Shown here piece by piece: positions 31,636 through 40,683 of a DNA stretch of 64,000 nt (position 1 is the stretch's first letter; every line of letters begins with the position of its first letter). The notes beneath the pieces are model-generated. The model searched no databases, was not told the DNA's origin, and saw only the letters and a list, made by a program, of their open reading frames with translations. Both the position numbers and the translations under genes were made by a program. This stretch comes from CAZGEA01 sp964524515 (lineage in GTDB: Bacteria > Patescibacteriota > Microgenomatia > UBA8517). The stretch lies in NCBI GenBank assembly GCA_964524515.1, contig CAZGEA010000001.1, positions 1-64,000 on the forward strand, written 5' to 3'.

Positions 31636-32816
31636 TCAGGTTTAATAACATAGATTTTGTCATCATTTTCTTTTTCTTTTCCACGTCCGTCACGATTAGA
31701 TGTAGAAAAATATAAATTTCCATCTGGTCCCATTGCAACATCTCTTATTCTTCCATATTTTAATTTTTCACCATTTTCAAGAAGATGTTCATAAGAAATA
31801 ACTTTTGGGTCACTATCACTTGTTGTAATTACTCGAATTATTGTTTCTCCAATTAATCCACCAAAGAAAAAATTGTTTTTAAATTGTGGAATATTATTTG
31901 ATGTATAAAAAACTCCAGATGCAGGAGCAATAGCTGGAGTAAATATAATCACTGGATCAATCAATCCATCTTTGTGTTTTGTGTGAGAGACCAATGGCCA
32001 TCCATAATTTTGGTTTGGTTTTATAATATTAACTTCATCGCCTCCAGCTGGTCCATCAAAAACACTTGGGCCATGTTCTGTTTCAAATAGTACATTGCTT
32101 GTTGGGTGCCAATCAATTCCTTGTGGGTTTCGATGCCCTAAACTATAAATTAACGAATTAGTAGTTGGGTTGTCATTTGGAATTGATCCATCAGAATTAA
32201 TTCGCAAAATCTTTCCAGCTAACGAATTAAAGTCTTGTGCTAAATCTTTCTTTGATGCATCGCCTGTTGTAATGTATAGTTTTTGGTCAGGGCCAAATTT
32301 TATTCTGCATCCAGTATGAAATGTTGCAGAAGGAATACTGTCAATTATTGTTTTATCAATTCGCGCACTATTTCCATCATCAATTAATCTGACAACTTTT
32401 ACTTTATAAATATTATCAGTAGGGTATGCCAAACATGCATATATAAATCTATTTTGTTTGTAGTTTGGATCAACTTCAATTCCCATTAATCCTTCTTCGT
32501 TATTCGCCTTCACCTCGGGAAAACTAATTAGTGGAAGATCTTGCTTGGCCCCTGATACTACTAATCTAATTCTGCCAGGACGCTCAGATATCAACATTCT
32601 ATTTTTTGAAGTCCAAACAATACTCCATGGAACATTTAAGTTTGCCGCAAACTCTTCAATTTTATATTGTTTAGGTAAAACCTCTGCAGTATTTGTGTTT
32701 GACTCAACAATTTTTTTCCCAGTCAAATTAAATTCATCTTTAGAAAATACTCCCAAATATTTTAATCCCAAAACAAACACTATTGATACAGAAATCAATA
32801 ATAATATTTTCTTCAT
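31632..32816 (-). CDS. PQQ-dependent sugar dehydrogenase-like (soluble aldose dehydrogenase) protein
   Basis: A 394-aa exported beta-propeller protein. Signal anchor at residues 1-20, then NLNVPWSIVW, ISERPGRIRLV, EEGLMGIEVDP, FGPDQKLYITTGDAS, LAGKILRINSDG, SLGHRNPQGIDWHP, ETEHGP and GGDEVNIIKPNQNYGWP, the repeated signatures of the GSDH/YliI family. Members oxidise aldoses with PQQ; whether PQQ is available here is unknown. ATG at 32816, 7 nt after a TATTAT, chosen over an upstream start at 32864. Divergent from hisS. Confidence 0.9.
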   Translation of the reverse strand: MKKILLLISVSIVFVLGLKYLGVFSKDEFNLTGKKIVESNTNTAEVLPKQYKIEEFAANLNVPWSIVWTSKNRMLISERPGRIRLVVSGAKQDLPLISFPEVKANNEEGLMGIEVDPNYKQNRFIYACLAYPTDNIYKVKVVRLIDDGNSARIDKTIIDSIPSATFHTGCRIKFGPDQKLYITTGDASKKDLAQDFNSLAGKILRINSDGSIPNDNPTTNSLIYSLGHRNPQGIDWHPTSNVLFETEHGPSVFDGPAGGDEVNIIKPNQNYGWPLVSHTKHKDGLIDPVIIFTPAIAPASGVFYTSNNIPQFKNNFFFGGLIGETIIRVITTSDSDPKVISYEHLLENGEKLKYGRIRDVAMGPDGNLYFSTSNRDGRGKEKENDDKIYVIKPE

Positions 32817-32859
32817 TACTTTAATAATACAATATTTCGCAATTTGTATTTTTTTCAGG

Positions 32860-32865
32860 TACAAT
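32860..32865 (+). promoter_or_regulatory. Leaderless hisS promoter
   Basis: TACAAT 9 nt before the hisS ATG with no Shine-Dalgarno. Confidence 0.6.
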
Positions 32866-32874
32866 TTGAAAGAA

Positions 32875-34212
32875 ATGGCTACTAAATTCTCAAACTTTAA
32901 AGGAACCAGGGATATTGCAGGTAAGGATATGATGGTAAGGCAGTTTGTAACAGATACTGCGCGGCGAGTATTTGAGTCTTTCGGATTTGTTCCACTTCAA
33001 ACTCCAGTAATTGAAAAAATGGAAACTCTTATGGGTAAATATGGAGAAGAGGCTGAAAATTTATTATTTCACCTTGCAAAGCCTCATGAAGATGGCGGCT
33101 TACGCTACGATCACACAGTTCCACTGGCTCGCTTTGCAGGAAACAATTGGCAAGAACTACCAAAGCCATATAAAAGATATTCAATTGGGCCGGTTTTTAG
33201 AGGTGAAAACACTCAAGCAGGTAGATACCGCGAATTTATTCAATGTGACTTTGATACATTAGGAACCAATTCTTTACTAGTTGATGCTGAAATTGTTGCT
33301 ATCAATGTTGAATTTTTACAAAAAATTGGTTTTACAAATCAATTTAAAATTCAAATAGGTGACAGAAGATTTTTAAATGCTTTAGTAAATGAATTCGGTT
33401 TTGACCAAAAAGCAAATCCAATTGTAATGAGAGCTTGGGACAAATTAGATAAAATAACTCTAGATGAGTCAGCTGATTATTTTGAAAAAGAAACACAAAA
33501 ATTAAATATTGAAAATGCAGACAAAGAAAAATACCTAAAAATTACAAGTGATTTACTATCAATTAAAGATAAAACAAATAATGAAAAATTTATTGAACTT
33601 AAAAAAATGTTTGCTTCAAAAAATATTCAAGATGAAATTTCAAATTTAGAAAAATTATTTGATACTATAAATAATTTGGGAGTTGAAGAAATGTTTTATG
33701 AGTTAAATCCTGTCTTGGCTCGAGGATTAAGCTATTATACTGGCCCTATTTTTGAAACTATTGTTATAGATGGAGGAATCGGCTCAATTTCAGGTGGAGG
33801 AAGATATGACAATTTAATTAGCGCTTTGGGTGGGCCTGATGTTCCGGCTTCTGGAAGTTCTTTTGGTCTAGATAGACTATTAGATGTCATGGAGAAATTA
33901 AATATCACTCCAAAAGTTATAAATTCAACACAAGTATTAGTAACAATTTATGATCAGGAAAATAATAACTTAATAAAAAAATCTCTTGAAGTCGCAAAGT
34001 TTTTAAGAGAACAAAATATCAAAACGGAAATTTTTGAAGGAAATCAAAATCTTGGTAAGCAATTTTCATACGCCTCAGATAAATCAATTCCGTTTGCAAT
34101 TGTAATAGGTAGCGATGAATTAACCAAAAATATGGTAAGTATAAAAAATCTAGAAACAAGAGAACAAAAATTAGTTGAATTAAAAGATTTAGTTAAAGAA
34201 ATTTCCGGATAA
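32875..34212 (+). CDS. hisS: Histidyl-tRNA synthetase
   Basis: A 445-aa class II synthetase. Seen: N-terminal FKGTRDIAGKDM, motif 2 FRGENTQAGRYREFIQCDFD, histidine-binding GLSYYTGPIFET, motif 3 GSSFGLDRLLDVM, and the C-terminal anticodon-binding domain (LVTIYDQENN to the end). ATG at 32875; a much longer in-frame extension from 32545 runs through the divergent gene and is rejected. The last 20 nt overlap the convergent nuclease gene. Confidence 0.96.
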   Translation: MATKFSNFKGTRDIAGKDMMVRQFVTDTARRVFESFGFVPLQTPVIEKMETLMGKYGEEAENLLFHLAKPHEDGGLRYDHTVPLARFAGNNWQELPKPYKRYSIGPVFRGENTQAGRYREFIQCDFDTLGTNSLLVDAEIVAINVEFLQKIGFTNQFKIQIGDRRFLNALVNEFGFDQKANPIVMRAWDKLDKITLDESADYFEKETQKLNIENADKEKYLKITSDLLSIKDKTNNEKFIELKKMFASKNIQDEISNLEKLFDTINNLGVEEMFYELNPVLARGLSYYTGPIFETIVIDGGIGSISGGGRYDNLISALGGPDVPASGSSFGLDRLLDVMEKLNITPKVINSTQVLVTIYDQENNNLIKKSLEVAKFLREQNIKTEIFEGNQNLGKQFSYASDKSIPFAIVIGSDELTKNMVSIKNLETREQKLVELKDLVKEISG

Positions 34213-35551
34213 TTCGGTATATATCCCAATCAAAAATAATATCTTCACTCTTTTCAAATTCATCAAGTTCACTATTTCTTGAACCCAAATAACACCATTT
34301 ATAAATTTTATGTTGTTCAGTCTTACCATTTTTTTGTTCAGTAATTATTTTTTCTCCATCAAATGGCCAAGAGGGGATACGGATATTTGCAAAAGCCTGA
34401 GAAAATCTCATATTGTAAGCTAGTGGTTTTTCATTTTCAGTACATGCGCCATTACATCTACCGATTTGTGTATAAAAACATGATCCTTTTGTTTTTTCTT
34501 GACCCAAAAGTTTTGGGCAAAGTTTAAATTCTTTAGCAAGCATTAATAATCGCTCAGTTACTTGTTTTTTATTTCTAAAAACACCAATTATTTTGTCAGT
34601 TTGATCAAAATCAATCATGTGTGATTCTTTGGTTAAAACAGTAAAATATCCACCCTCATTCTCTGTTTTTAGAAGCACGACCATGTGTCTTCCATGTCGG
34701 AGCGCTCTATTGTAAATTGGTGACAATTTCTTTATTAGAGTTGATTCGCGAAGTAAAGCTCCCATTTCACCCGCTGTTTCGATATAATCAATTTTTGTCA
34801 CTTCCTTTATCAGTTTCAAATCAGTTGAAGTTTGGTAGTCATTTGTAAAATGCGATCGAACTCTACTTTTTATATTGGTGCTTTTCCCTACATAAAGTAA
34901 AGTATTATTCTCTCCATACATTAAATAAACTCCAGCAGTTTCAGGCAAATTATCTAAATCAGATTTCGCAAGATTTGCTGGAATTGTATTTGTTTTTGTA
35001 ATCGACTTGATGGTTTCACTGATTACTTCTGAGTCGTAATCGCTTTGCATTTTCTGAAAAAAATCCCACAAAACTCTTGCATCAGGATATGCTCGGTGTC
35101 GAGATTCTACTTTAAATCCAAATCGCTCAATAATTGAGTCCAAATTATGTCTCATATGATTTGGATATAGTTTCCTAGAAAGTCTAGCAGTACATAACAC
35201 TTCAGATTTTAAAGTTTTACCAATTCTCAAAAATTCTTGCTTTAAAAATCCATAATCAAATCGTGCATTATGTGCTACAAAGATAGAACCTTCTAATAAT
35301 TCCCAAACATCATTTGAGATTGATGAAAAAGTTGGTGAATTAACTAGCTGTTCATTGTATATCCCCGTCATTGAACTTATAAAATCAGGTATCGGCCCTT
35401 CTGGGTTAACTAATTGGCTATATTCATGAACTATTTTTCCATTCTCCACACGAACTATTCCAACATCAATGACACGATCATACGCTGGCGATGTCCCAGT
35501 TGTTTCTAAATCTACAAATGTTAAAATTTCGGGAATAGTATGGTTTTGCAT
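34193..35551 (-). CDS. DnaQ-like exonuclease fused to GIY-YIG endonuclease domain
   Basis: A 452-aa two-domain nuclease. Residues about 8-165 are a DEDDh 3'-5' exonuclease: FVDLETTG (D, E), AHNARFDYGFL (D), and HRAYPDA (H, D). Residues about 205-285 are a UvrC/Cho-like GIY-YIG domain: ETAGVYLMYGENNTLLYVGKS. The C-terminal region holds a CPKLLG...CFY...CNGAC cysteine pattern as in Cho-type proteins. Such fusions are thought to act in DNA repair. Divergent from the RecB-like nuclease gene. Confidence 0.92.
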   Translation of the reverse strand: MQNHTIPEILTFVDLETTGTSPAYDRVIDVGIVRVENGKIVHEYSQLVNPEGPIPDFISSMTGIYNEQLVNSPTFSSISNDVWELLEGSIFVAHNARFDYGFLKQEFLRIGKTLKSEVLCTARLSRKLYPNHMRHNLDSIIERFGFKVESRHRAYPDARVLWDFFQKMQSDYDSEVISETIKSITKTNTIPANLAKSDLDNLPETAGVYLMYGENNTLLYVGKSTNIKSRVRSHFTNDYQTSTDLKLIKEVTKIDYIETAGEMGALLRESTLIKKLSPIYNRALRHGRHMVVLLKTENEGGYFTVLTKESHMIDFDQTDKIIGVFRNKKQVTERLLMLAKEFKLCPKLLGQEKTKGSCFYTQIGRCNGACTENEKPLAYNMRFSQAFANIRIPSWPFDGEKIITEQKNGKTEQHKIYKWCYLGSRNSELDEFEKSEDIIFDWDIYRIIRKFL

Positions 35552-35557
35552 CTGTTA

Positions 35558-35563
35558 TATAAT
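35558..35563 (+). promoter_or_regulatory. Leaderless promoter of the RecB-like nuclease gene
   Basis: TATAAT then 7 nt and the GTG start at 35571. Confidence 0.7.
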
Positions 35564-35570
35564 AGCTAAA

Positions 35571-36413
35571 GTGGAAAACAATATTCAAAGAGATAAATTT
35601 AAAGCCGTATGGCTTTCACACAGTTCAATTGCTGATTTTCTAAAGTGCCCAAGGTCCTATTATTTAAGATCAGTTTACAAAGATCCTCGCTCAGGTCATA
35701 GAATTACAGTCATGACGCCTCCACTTGCATTGGGACAAGCAGTCCACGATGTCCTAGATAGCATATCAAATCTGGGAGCAGAAGAAAGATTCACAATTCC
35801 ACTTACTAAAAAGTTAGATGTAGTATGGCAAAAAATTGAGGGTAAAAAAGGTGGATTTAAAACTTCAGCTGTGGAAATGGAATACAAAGATAGAGGGCGC
35901 CAAATGCTCAAAAGAGTTGAAGAAAACCCTGGAATTTTAAGAGAAAAAGCAATAAAAATAAAAGCTGATGGGGGATTGCCTTGGTATTGGTTAAACGATA
36001 CTGACAATTTAATTTTATGTGGCAAGGTCGATTGGTTAGTTTATAAACAAGAATCAGATTCAGTTCATATTTTAGATTTCAAAACAGGCAAAAACGAAGA
36101 AGAAGAGGATTCACTCCAACTACCAATTTATTACTTATTAGTAAAAAACTTACAGAATAGAAATATCGAAGGTGCATCATATTGGTATTTAGATAAAAAC
36201 GATACACCAATTGCTGTCAATCTCCCTGATGAGAAAAAAGCTTTTGATACAATTTTAGAAATTGCTCAAAAAATTAAACTAGCAAGGCAACTTCAAATAT
36301 TTAAATGTCCATTTGGAGGTTGTAGGCAATGTATGGCATTAGAACGCGTAGTCGCGGGCGAAGGAGAAAAGGTTGCAGTATCTGAATATAATCAAGATTT
36401 ATATGTTCTTTAA
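35571..36413 (+). CDS. RecB/Cas4-like PD-(D/E)XK nuclease
   Basis: A 280-aa nuclease of the PD-(D/E)XK superfamily. Seen: N-terminal HSSIADFLKCPRSYYL, LGQAVHDVLD (His), GKVDWLV (Asp), ILDFKTGKNE (Asp and Lys), LQLPIYYLL (motif Q), and a C-terminal CPFGGCRQC. The N-terminal Cys in KCPRSYY plus the three C-terminal Cys would provide four ligands for an iron-sulfur cluster as in Cas4 and AddB, though spacing (Cx4Cx2C) differs. No cas genes nearby, so DNA repair is likelier. GTG start chosen by the leaderless promoter. Confidence 0.87.
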   Translation: MENNIQRDKFKAVWLSHSSIADFLKCPRSYYLRSVYKDPRSGHRITVMTPPLALGQAVHDVLDSISNLGAEERFTIPLTKKLDVVWQKIEGKKGGFKTSAVEMEYKDRGRQMLKRVEENPGILREKAIKIKADGGLPWYWLNDTDNLILCGKVDWLVYKQESDSVHILDFKTGKNEEEEDSLQLPIYYLLVKNLQNRNIEGASYWYLDKNDTPIAVNLPDEKKAFDTILEIAQKIKLARQLQIFKCPFGGCRQCMALERVVAGEGEKVAVSEYNQDLYVL

Positions 36414-36457
36414 TTTAACTCTTGGCAATCAGTACATTTGAGTGATAACATTCTTCA

Positions 36458-36853
36458 ATGAATATTTTTGAATTTCAAAAAATAGTAGAAAAAGTCGTAA
36501 AAAATTTACCACATGAATTTGCAAATGCAATAGAAAATGTCGACATCTCATCTGAGTTTTACCCAGAAGACTATCAATTAACAAAAATGCATATGGAGCA
36601 TAAAAATGGCATGTATCTTTTAGGTCTATATGAGGGAACTCCATTAACCAAAAGGGCAAACTACACCGACGCAATTCCAGATAAAATTACAATTTTCATG
36701 CTTCCACTAATTAGAATTTCTAAAGATTTAATTCAACTGGAAAAAAATATTGAATCAACTGTAATTCATGAAGTGGGGCATCATTTTGGATTAACTGAAA
36801 AAGAAATTAGAGAAGCAGAAAAAAAAAGAAGAGAAAATAATTTAGTTAAGTAA
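36458..36853 (+). CDS. Zincin-like metallopeptidase type 1
   Basis: A 131-aa protein of the short zincin family (metallopeptidase DUF, PF06262-like): LLGLYEGTPLTKR, PDKITIFMLPL and the zinc-binding HEVGHHFGL. Probably cytoplasmic; substrates unknown in the family. ATG with a weak leaderless-type -10. Ends in a basic tail overlapping the convergent gene by 12 nt. Confidence 0.88.
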   Translation: MNIFEFQKIVEKVVKNLPHEFANAIENVDISSEFYPEDYQLTKMHMEHKNGMYLLGLYEGTPLTKRANYTDAIPDKITIFMLPLIRISKDLIQLEKNIESTVIHEVGHHFGLTEKEIREAEKKRRENNLVK

Positions 36854-37399
36854 GTCACCGCAAGCAACATACACATTAGATTGTGATGCCGACTTGTGTA
36901 CATTTACTGCAAGTGGGAGTTTTGCTCGAAGTTCAGACATTGAAACATTAAGCATAGTTTCTGATTTTCCATCAACTACATTTGAAAGCGGATAAGTGAC
37001 TCCACCGATTTTTGCGCAACTTCCCATATGAATATGAGATGGCTGAGCAACTCCTTTTGGAGTGTTGTTCATGTCAATTACAACTTTAACTTTGCCATTA
37101 ACTTCCGTCAAAATAGCTGCACCAAATTCACCAGATTTATTCTGTTGAACTAATGGTACTCTTGTCTCTAATTTTTCAAGAGTTAAGTCATTATTCATGA
37201 CTTCAGTTGATTTGGACATATTGCTTACAAAGAAAAATATAAATAAAGCTGCAATTAAAATTGTTATAAGAAGTGCTAAGAAATCACTTTGAGAACTTTT
37301 ATTATCTTTTACTGAAACAGAAGATACTGATCTAACCACACGGGAAGATGATTTTCTAGATGAAGTTTTTCTTGATTTTGCTTTCCTTTTGGCTGGCAT
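36842..37399 (-). CDS. Membrane-anchored CHRD-like protein
   Basis: A 185-aa protein: Lys/Arg/Ser-rich cytoplasmic tail (residues 1-38), one membrane helix (about 40-58), and an outer domain with PSHIHMGSCAKIGGVTYPL, LPLAVNVHKSASQSNVYVACGD. The HIHxGSC pattern resembles CHRD-type domains and is, as far as I know, common in exported CPR proteins. Two Cys may form a disulfide; the His pair may bind metal. Confidence 0.8.
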   Translation of the reverse strand: MPAKRKAKSRKTSSRKSSSRVVRSVSSVSVKDNKSSQSDFLALLITILIAALFIFFFVSNMSKSTEVMNNDLTLEKLETRVPLVQQNKSGEFGAAILTEVNGKVKVVIDMNNTPKGVAQPSHIHMGSCAKIGGVTYPLSNVVDGKSETMLNVSMSELRAKLPLAVNVHKSASQSNVYVACGDLLN

Positions 37400-37437
37400 G
37401 TTTAATTATTGTCAGAACTTATAAACATTGTCAACAC

Positions 37438-37776
37438 TTAGTTTTTAGGTAAATTAATTTTCTTCACAAAAAAATCAGGATTTTTTTTAACAATTACTCC
37501 AACAGAGTCAATCTTTGGAAATTTTTTGCGAATAAGTTCTTGAAATTTATCTGCCAATTTTCCTGAATACGCTCCATATCCAGATCCTTCACTTCTGCCA
37601 CATAGTTTATCTTCATATTCACGAATTGCCTTTTGTATTGCTTTCCCAATTTCATTAAATTCATCCTGATTTTGATCAGGATTTAGTGCATATTCATCAT
37701 GCACTAAACGAAACTTATCAAATAATTCTTTGTGGTTTAAAACCATCAAATCATAGTATTCTTGGAACTTTGTCAT
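37438..37776 (-). CDS. Hypothetical helical protein
   Basis: A 112-aa charged soluble protein (NHKELFDKFRLVHDEYALNP, IQKAIREYEDKLCGRSEGSG), unrecognised. ATG at 37776, 4 bp after the stop of the ATP-cone gene, preferred over an upstream start inside that gene. Co-transcribed with it. Confidence 0.75.
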   Translation of the reverse strand: MTKFQEYYDLMVLNHKELFDKFRLVHDEYALNPDQNQDEFNEIGKAIQKAIREYEDKLCGRSEGSGYGAYSGKLADKFQELIRKKFPKIDSVGVIVKKNPDFFVKKINLPKN

Positions 37777-37780
37777 AGTT

Positions 37781-38053
37781 TTACTTTTTATTCTCGCGGT
37801 CTTTAACTTTTTGATACCAAATGAAAAGATTGTATGCGTACAAATCAATATCTCGCAAACAATCTGAAACAATATCTGCTATCTCGATCGATGAGATTGT
37901 TGTTTTTTTTAAATTTATAATTTTATCTTCAACTTCTAAAAGTAATTTTTGAGCTTGAGTTTGTGTTAAACCAGCAGCAATAACAACTTTTTCAAGTTTA
38001 TTCTTATCAAATTCTTCATAGCTTCCATCTCTTTTTTTGACTTTAATTTCCAT
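37781..38053 (-). CDS. Stand-alone ATP-cone domain protein
   Basis: A 90-aa protein that is one ATP-cone: VKKRDGSYEEFDKNKLEKVV, AGLTQTQAQKLLLEVEDKI, ISSIEIADIVSDCLRDID, AYNLFIWYQKVKD. ATP-cones bind ATP/dATP and regulate ribonucleotide reductase directly or through NrdR; here no zinc ribbon is present, so it is not a full NrdR. Partner unknown; the downstream gene may be one. Confidence 0.85.
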   Translation of the reverse strand: MEIKVKKRDGSYEEFDKNKLEKVVIAAGLTQTQAQKLLLEVEDKIINLKKTTISSIEIADIVSDCLRDIDLYAYNLFIWYQKVKDRENKK

Positions 38054-38125
38054 TCAAGATTGTCATTGTATGTCACTCATTGCAATAATTGCAAATTGGT
38101 AATATAAATAGGTTAGTAAAGTTTA

Positions 38126-38452
38126 ATGAAAATATCAACCGCCTCCAAAAATTGTGAGATTTACGAAGCAAGTGTAAAAATTATTGATTTAAAGACCAAA
38201 AAAATTGAAAAGATGCTCAAAAAAATGGATCCTGATTCAATTAAGTTGGATTTAATTCTTAAGTACGAAAAATTCTTCGTTTGTTTAATTAATGTCAGTC
38301 TTCCATCAGGGAATATTGAAGTTCATTCTCAAGATTTTGCTCAAGACAGATCAATACGTTTGTCATTTGATAAATTAACCGATGAAATTGAAAAATATAA
38401 AGAAACCCATTTTCCAAGCCATAGTAAGTACCCCAAAAGAGAAACTATCTAG
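38126..38452 (+). CDS. Small protein, possibly HPF/RaiA-like
   Basis: A 108-aa protein. The layout ASVKIIDLKTKKIEKML, LKYEKFFVCLINVSLPSGN, VHSQDFAQDRSIRLSFDKL, IEKYKETHF loosely follows ribosome hibernation factors (beta strands then a long charged helix ending with KxK). Similarity is by eye only. ATG without Shine-Dalgarno. Overlaps the convergent gene by 8 nt. Confidence 0.6.
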   Translation: MKISTASKNCEIYEASVKIIDLKTKKIEKMLKKMDPDSIKLDLILKYEKFFVCLINVSLPSGNIEVHSQDFAQDRSIRLSFDKLTDEIEKYKETHFPSHSKYPKRETI

Positions 38453-38876
38453 TAGGTTTGTCTCTCTCAAATGCTTGTCCGATAACTAAATTTTTATATT
38501 CGTCATCAGAAGATTTTGCATTAGCCAAAATACGCAAAAAATTGTTTTCGTTTTTATATCTAGTGTAAATTTCACCATATGCAATTACACAAAGCTGTAA
38601 AAAATGTTTATTAATTGCAGGTCTTAAGCTTTTTGATCCTTTAATCATTGTATTTTCAGAAATATCCAAAAGTTTCCCCACTGTGGATTGTGAAATTTTA
38701 TGTGCAATTTTGGGTAGTGCAACATCTTCTGTGCCTTCGGTTGTAAGTGCAAAATTATGCATAACTCGCGTATATACAATAGTCAATGCTGGGTCTATTC
38801 TGTCAACATCAAAAAACTCAGCCCACTTGATTTTATCTGCACCATTTCTTCTGGATTTTTTGTTTTCTGGACTCAT
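38445..38876 (-). CDS. Hypothetical protein, second of pair
   Basis: A 143-aa basic, helical protein (KIKWAEFFDVDRIDPALTIV, HKISQSTVGKLLDISENTM), unrecognised; the SQSTVGKLLDIS stretch could be a helix-turn-helix. ATG overlaps the upstream stop by 4 nt, so it is translated with 38873..39796. Confidence 0.72.
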   Translation of the reverse strand: MSPENKKSRRNGADKIKWAEFFDVDRIDPALTIVYTRVMHNFALTTEGTEDVALPKIAHKISQSTVGKLLDISENTMIKGSKSLRPAINKHFLQLCVIAYGEIYTRYKNENNFLRILANAKSSDDEYKNLVIGQAFERDKPTR

Positions 38877-39796
38877 TTTTCAATTTGTTTACTAATGTTC
38901 TCAAAAATTTTTTCATAAACATCATTTTGGCTACTACTTATAGAATCTAACAATTTAATTAAACTATTTTCTCCAATTAATTGTTCACGATATCTCACCA
39001 CTATAAAAGCTGCAACTTGTTTATAGGTTAATTTGGATTTAGAAAAATCAAGTTTATTTATACCAATTATTTTCAATAAAATCTCAGAAATATCTTCGCT
39101 AATAATAGTATTATTTTTAGATAAATATGAATTGGCAATTCCAATATCAATTCCTGTAATTTTAGAAAAATCTGAAACTGAAACTGGCCATATTGCAGAC
39201 TTTATCGGGCTTGTTGCCTTACTATTTCTGCGGCTTATAAAATCTCTACTTCTTTCATTAACTATCTTAAAAAGTAACGCAGCAACTGGATTAGTGTCGT
39301 CATTGTTTACTTGTATTTGTTCTCTTCTTTGTCTTTCTAATTCATATACTTTTTGAAGTTCCAGTTCTGCAACTTTTATTAAATGGTTGTGTTCAATCTG
39401 TCTATATGGTTCAAGCAATTCACAAAATTGAGGTTGAGTTGGTTTTTTTTCTGACTCAATTGCATAGTCTCTTGCAATAAAAAACAAAAGTGCATTATCT
39501 TGGGTAATCATTCTTAGATTTTCTCCACTTGGAAAAGTAATAACACTATCAACATCAATGCATCCAATTTTTGTTAATTCATTTAACAAACTCACTCCAT
39601 TTTGCGAATGTAATCTTGCAGCAGAATAAAGGCCAGTTTCACCAATTGGAAATACTAAATCTTTTGTTGAGTTGGTAAATGCGCTATATGCAATAGTCAG
39701 TCTTGCCATTTGTTCATCGTTTAATAAAATTGGGGAAAAATTAACCTCCGTTAAATCGGGATTATTGTTGGCAGTTGTTTGCCGCTCATTCTTCAA
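38873..39796 (-). CDS. Hypothetical protein, first of pair, possible DNA-binding protein
   Basis: A 307-aa soluble protein: N-terminal third with LYSAARLHSQNGVSLLNELT, central charged helix (ELELQKVYELERQRREQIQ), and a C-terminal region with PVSVSDFSKITGIDIGIANS that looks like a helix-turn-helix. Not recognised. The start is taken as TTG at 39796 because TATAAT lies 8 nt upstream (leaderless style); this is uncertain. Confidence 0.7.
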   Translation of the reverse strand: MKNERQTTANNNPDLTEVNFSPILLNDEQMARLTIAYSAFTNSTKDLVFPIGETGLYSAARLHSQNGVSLLNELTKIGCIDVDSVITFPSGENLRMITQDNALLFFIARDYAIESEKKPTQPQFCELLEPYRQIEHNHLIKVAELELQKVYELERQRREQIQVNNDDTNPVAALLFKIVNERSRDFISRRNSKATSPIKSAIWPVSVSDFSKITGIDIGIANSYLSKNNTIISEDISEILLKIIGINKLDFSKSKLTYKQVAAFIVVRYREQLIGENSLIKLLDSISSSQNDVYEKIFENISKQIEK

Positions 39797-39804
39797 GTTA
39801 GGAT

Positions 39805-39826
39805 ATTATACAATATAGTCTATAAT
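39805..39826. promoter_or_regulatory. Back-to-back divergent -10 elements
   Basis: Minus-strand TATAAT at 39810..39805 for 39796 and plus-strand TATAAT at 39821..39826 for 39833; both give near-leaderless transcripts. Confidence 0.7.
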
Positions 39827-39832
39827 ACGGAT

Positions 39833-40174
39833 ATGATTTTATTAATTATCATAGCAACAGGAATTTTGGCAGCGGTATTTGCAACACAAAATACGCAAGT
39901 AACTTCAATTACTTTTATAAACTATACAATTCCCCAAGTTCCAGTTTATGCAATTGCATTAGTTTCACTTTTTGTTGGAATTTTAATTTTTTGGTTAGTA
40001 AATTTGCTTAGAGTTTTTTCAACCAATTGGGCTCTTCGAGGAAAAGACAAAAGTTTAGACGAAACAAAAAAAGAAGTTGTCGATTTAACTAAAGAAATTC
40101 ACCAACTAGAAATTGAAAATACTAAATTAAAATCAAAACTTGGGGAACCTGAAATAGACGAAAAATCGATTTGA
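39833..40174 (+). CDS. LapA-like (DUF1049) membrane protein
   Basis: A 113-aa protein with two membrane helices (MILLIIIATGILAAVFATQN; about residues 38-60) and a C-terminal coiled coil (LTKEIHQLEIENTKLKSKL). The FATQN...V.FI pattern is typical of LapA/DUF1049, which assists envelope assembly. ATG 6 nt after TATAAT; a longer upstream start at 39779 is rejected. Confidence 0.83.
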   Translation: MILLIIIATGILAAVFATQNTQVTSITFINYTIPQVPVYAIALVSLFVGILIFWLVNLLRVFSTNWALRGKDKSLDETKKEVVDLTKEIHQLEIENTKLKSKLGEPEIDEKSI

Positions 40175-40178
40175 TTTA

Positions 40179-40658
40179 ATGAAAAATATACTTGCAAAAA
40201 TTTGGCGAAAACTTAATCTCCCAAAAAATTTTCAGCTCTCAATAATGCGTGCAAAAGAGGACCAATTTTTAGTAGGTGTTACAGGGGTATTCTTTAATGA
40301 AAAAAAAGAAGTTTTACTGCTTCATCATACATACCGTCAAACCAAATGGAGCTTGCCTGGCGGCTACATTAAAGGTGGAGAACATCCATTTGAATCAATC
40401 GAAAGGGAAGTAAATGAAGAATCAGGTTTCGTAGTTAGTGCAGATTCTGAACTTAAAGTAAGAACTGACAGGCAAAGTGCAAGATTAGATATTTGCGTTA
40501 TTGGAAAATTCATTGGTGGAGAATTCAAAAAATCAGCAGAAGTTGATGATTTTGGATTTTTTACTTTTGACAATCTTCCAAAAATTTCCAATAACCAGCT
40601 ATTTTTAATTAATCAGAGCAAAGAAGCTATTGTTAATGAAGACAAAATACACATATAA
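40179..40658 (+). CDS. Nudix hydrolase
   Basis: A 159-aa protein with an intact Nudix box: GGYIKGGEHPFESIEREVNE followed by ESGF, so all metal-binding glutamates are present, unlike 25399..26001. Preceded by VTGVFFNEKKEVLLLHHTY and KWSLPGG. Probably hydrolyses a nucleoside diphosphate derivative. Starts 4 bp after the stop of 39833..40174. Confidence 0.92.
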   Translation: MKNILAKIWRKLNLPKNFQLSIMRAKEDQFLVGVTGVFFNEKKEVLLLHHTYRQTKWSLPGGYIKGGEHPFESIEREVNEESGFVVSADSELKVRTDRQSARLDICVIGKFIGGEFKKSAEVDDFGFFTFDNLPKISNNQLFLINQSKEAIVNEDKIHI

Positions 40659-40683
40659 TTTTATATGAATTGGGGTGATTTAA

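Noticed and set aside
32545..32874. A 110-codon in-frame N-terminal extension of hisS
   Set aside because: It overlaps the divergent sugar dehydrogenase gene and its signal peptide. HisRS begins normally at 32875 with a TACAAT 9 nt upstream.
34193..35551. Genuine UvrC
   Set aside because: The protein has an N-terminal DnaQ exonuclease and lacks the UvrC RNase H-like and HhH domains; it is a DnaQ/GIY-YIG (Cho-like) fusion.
35571..36413. Cas4 of a CRISPR system
   Set aside because: No other cas genes or repeats in the window; the cysteine spacing also differs from Cas4.
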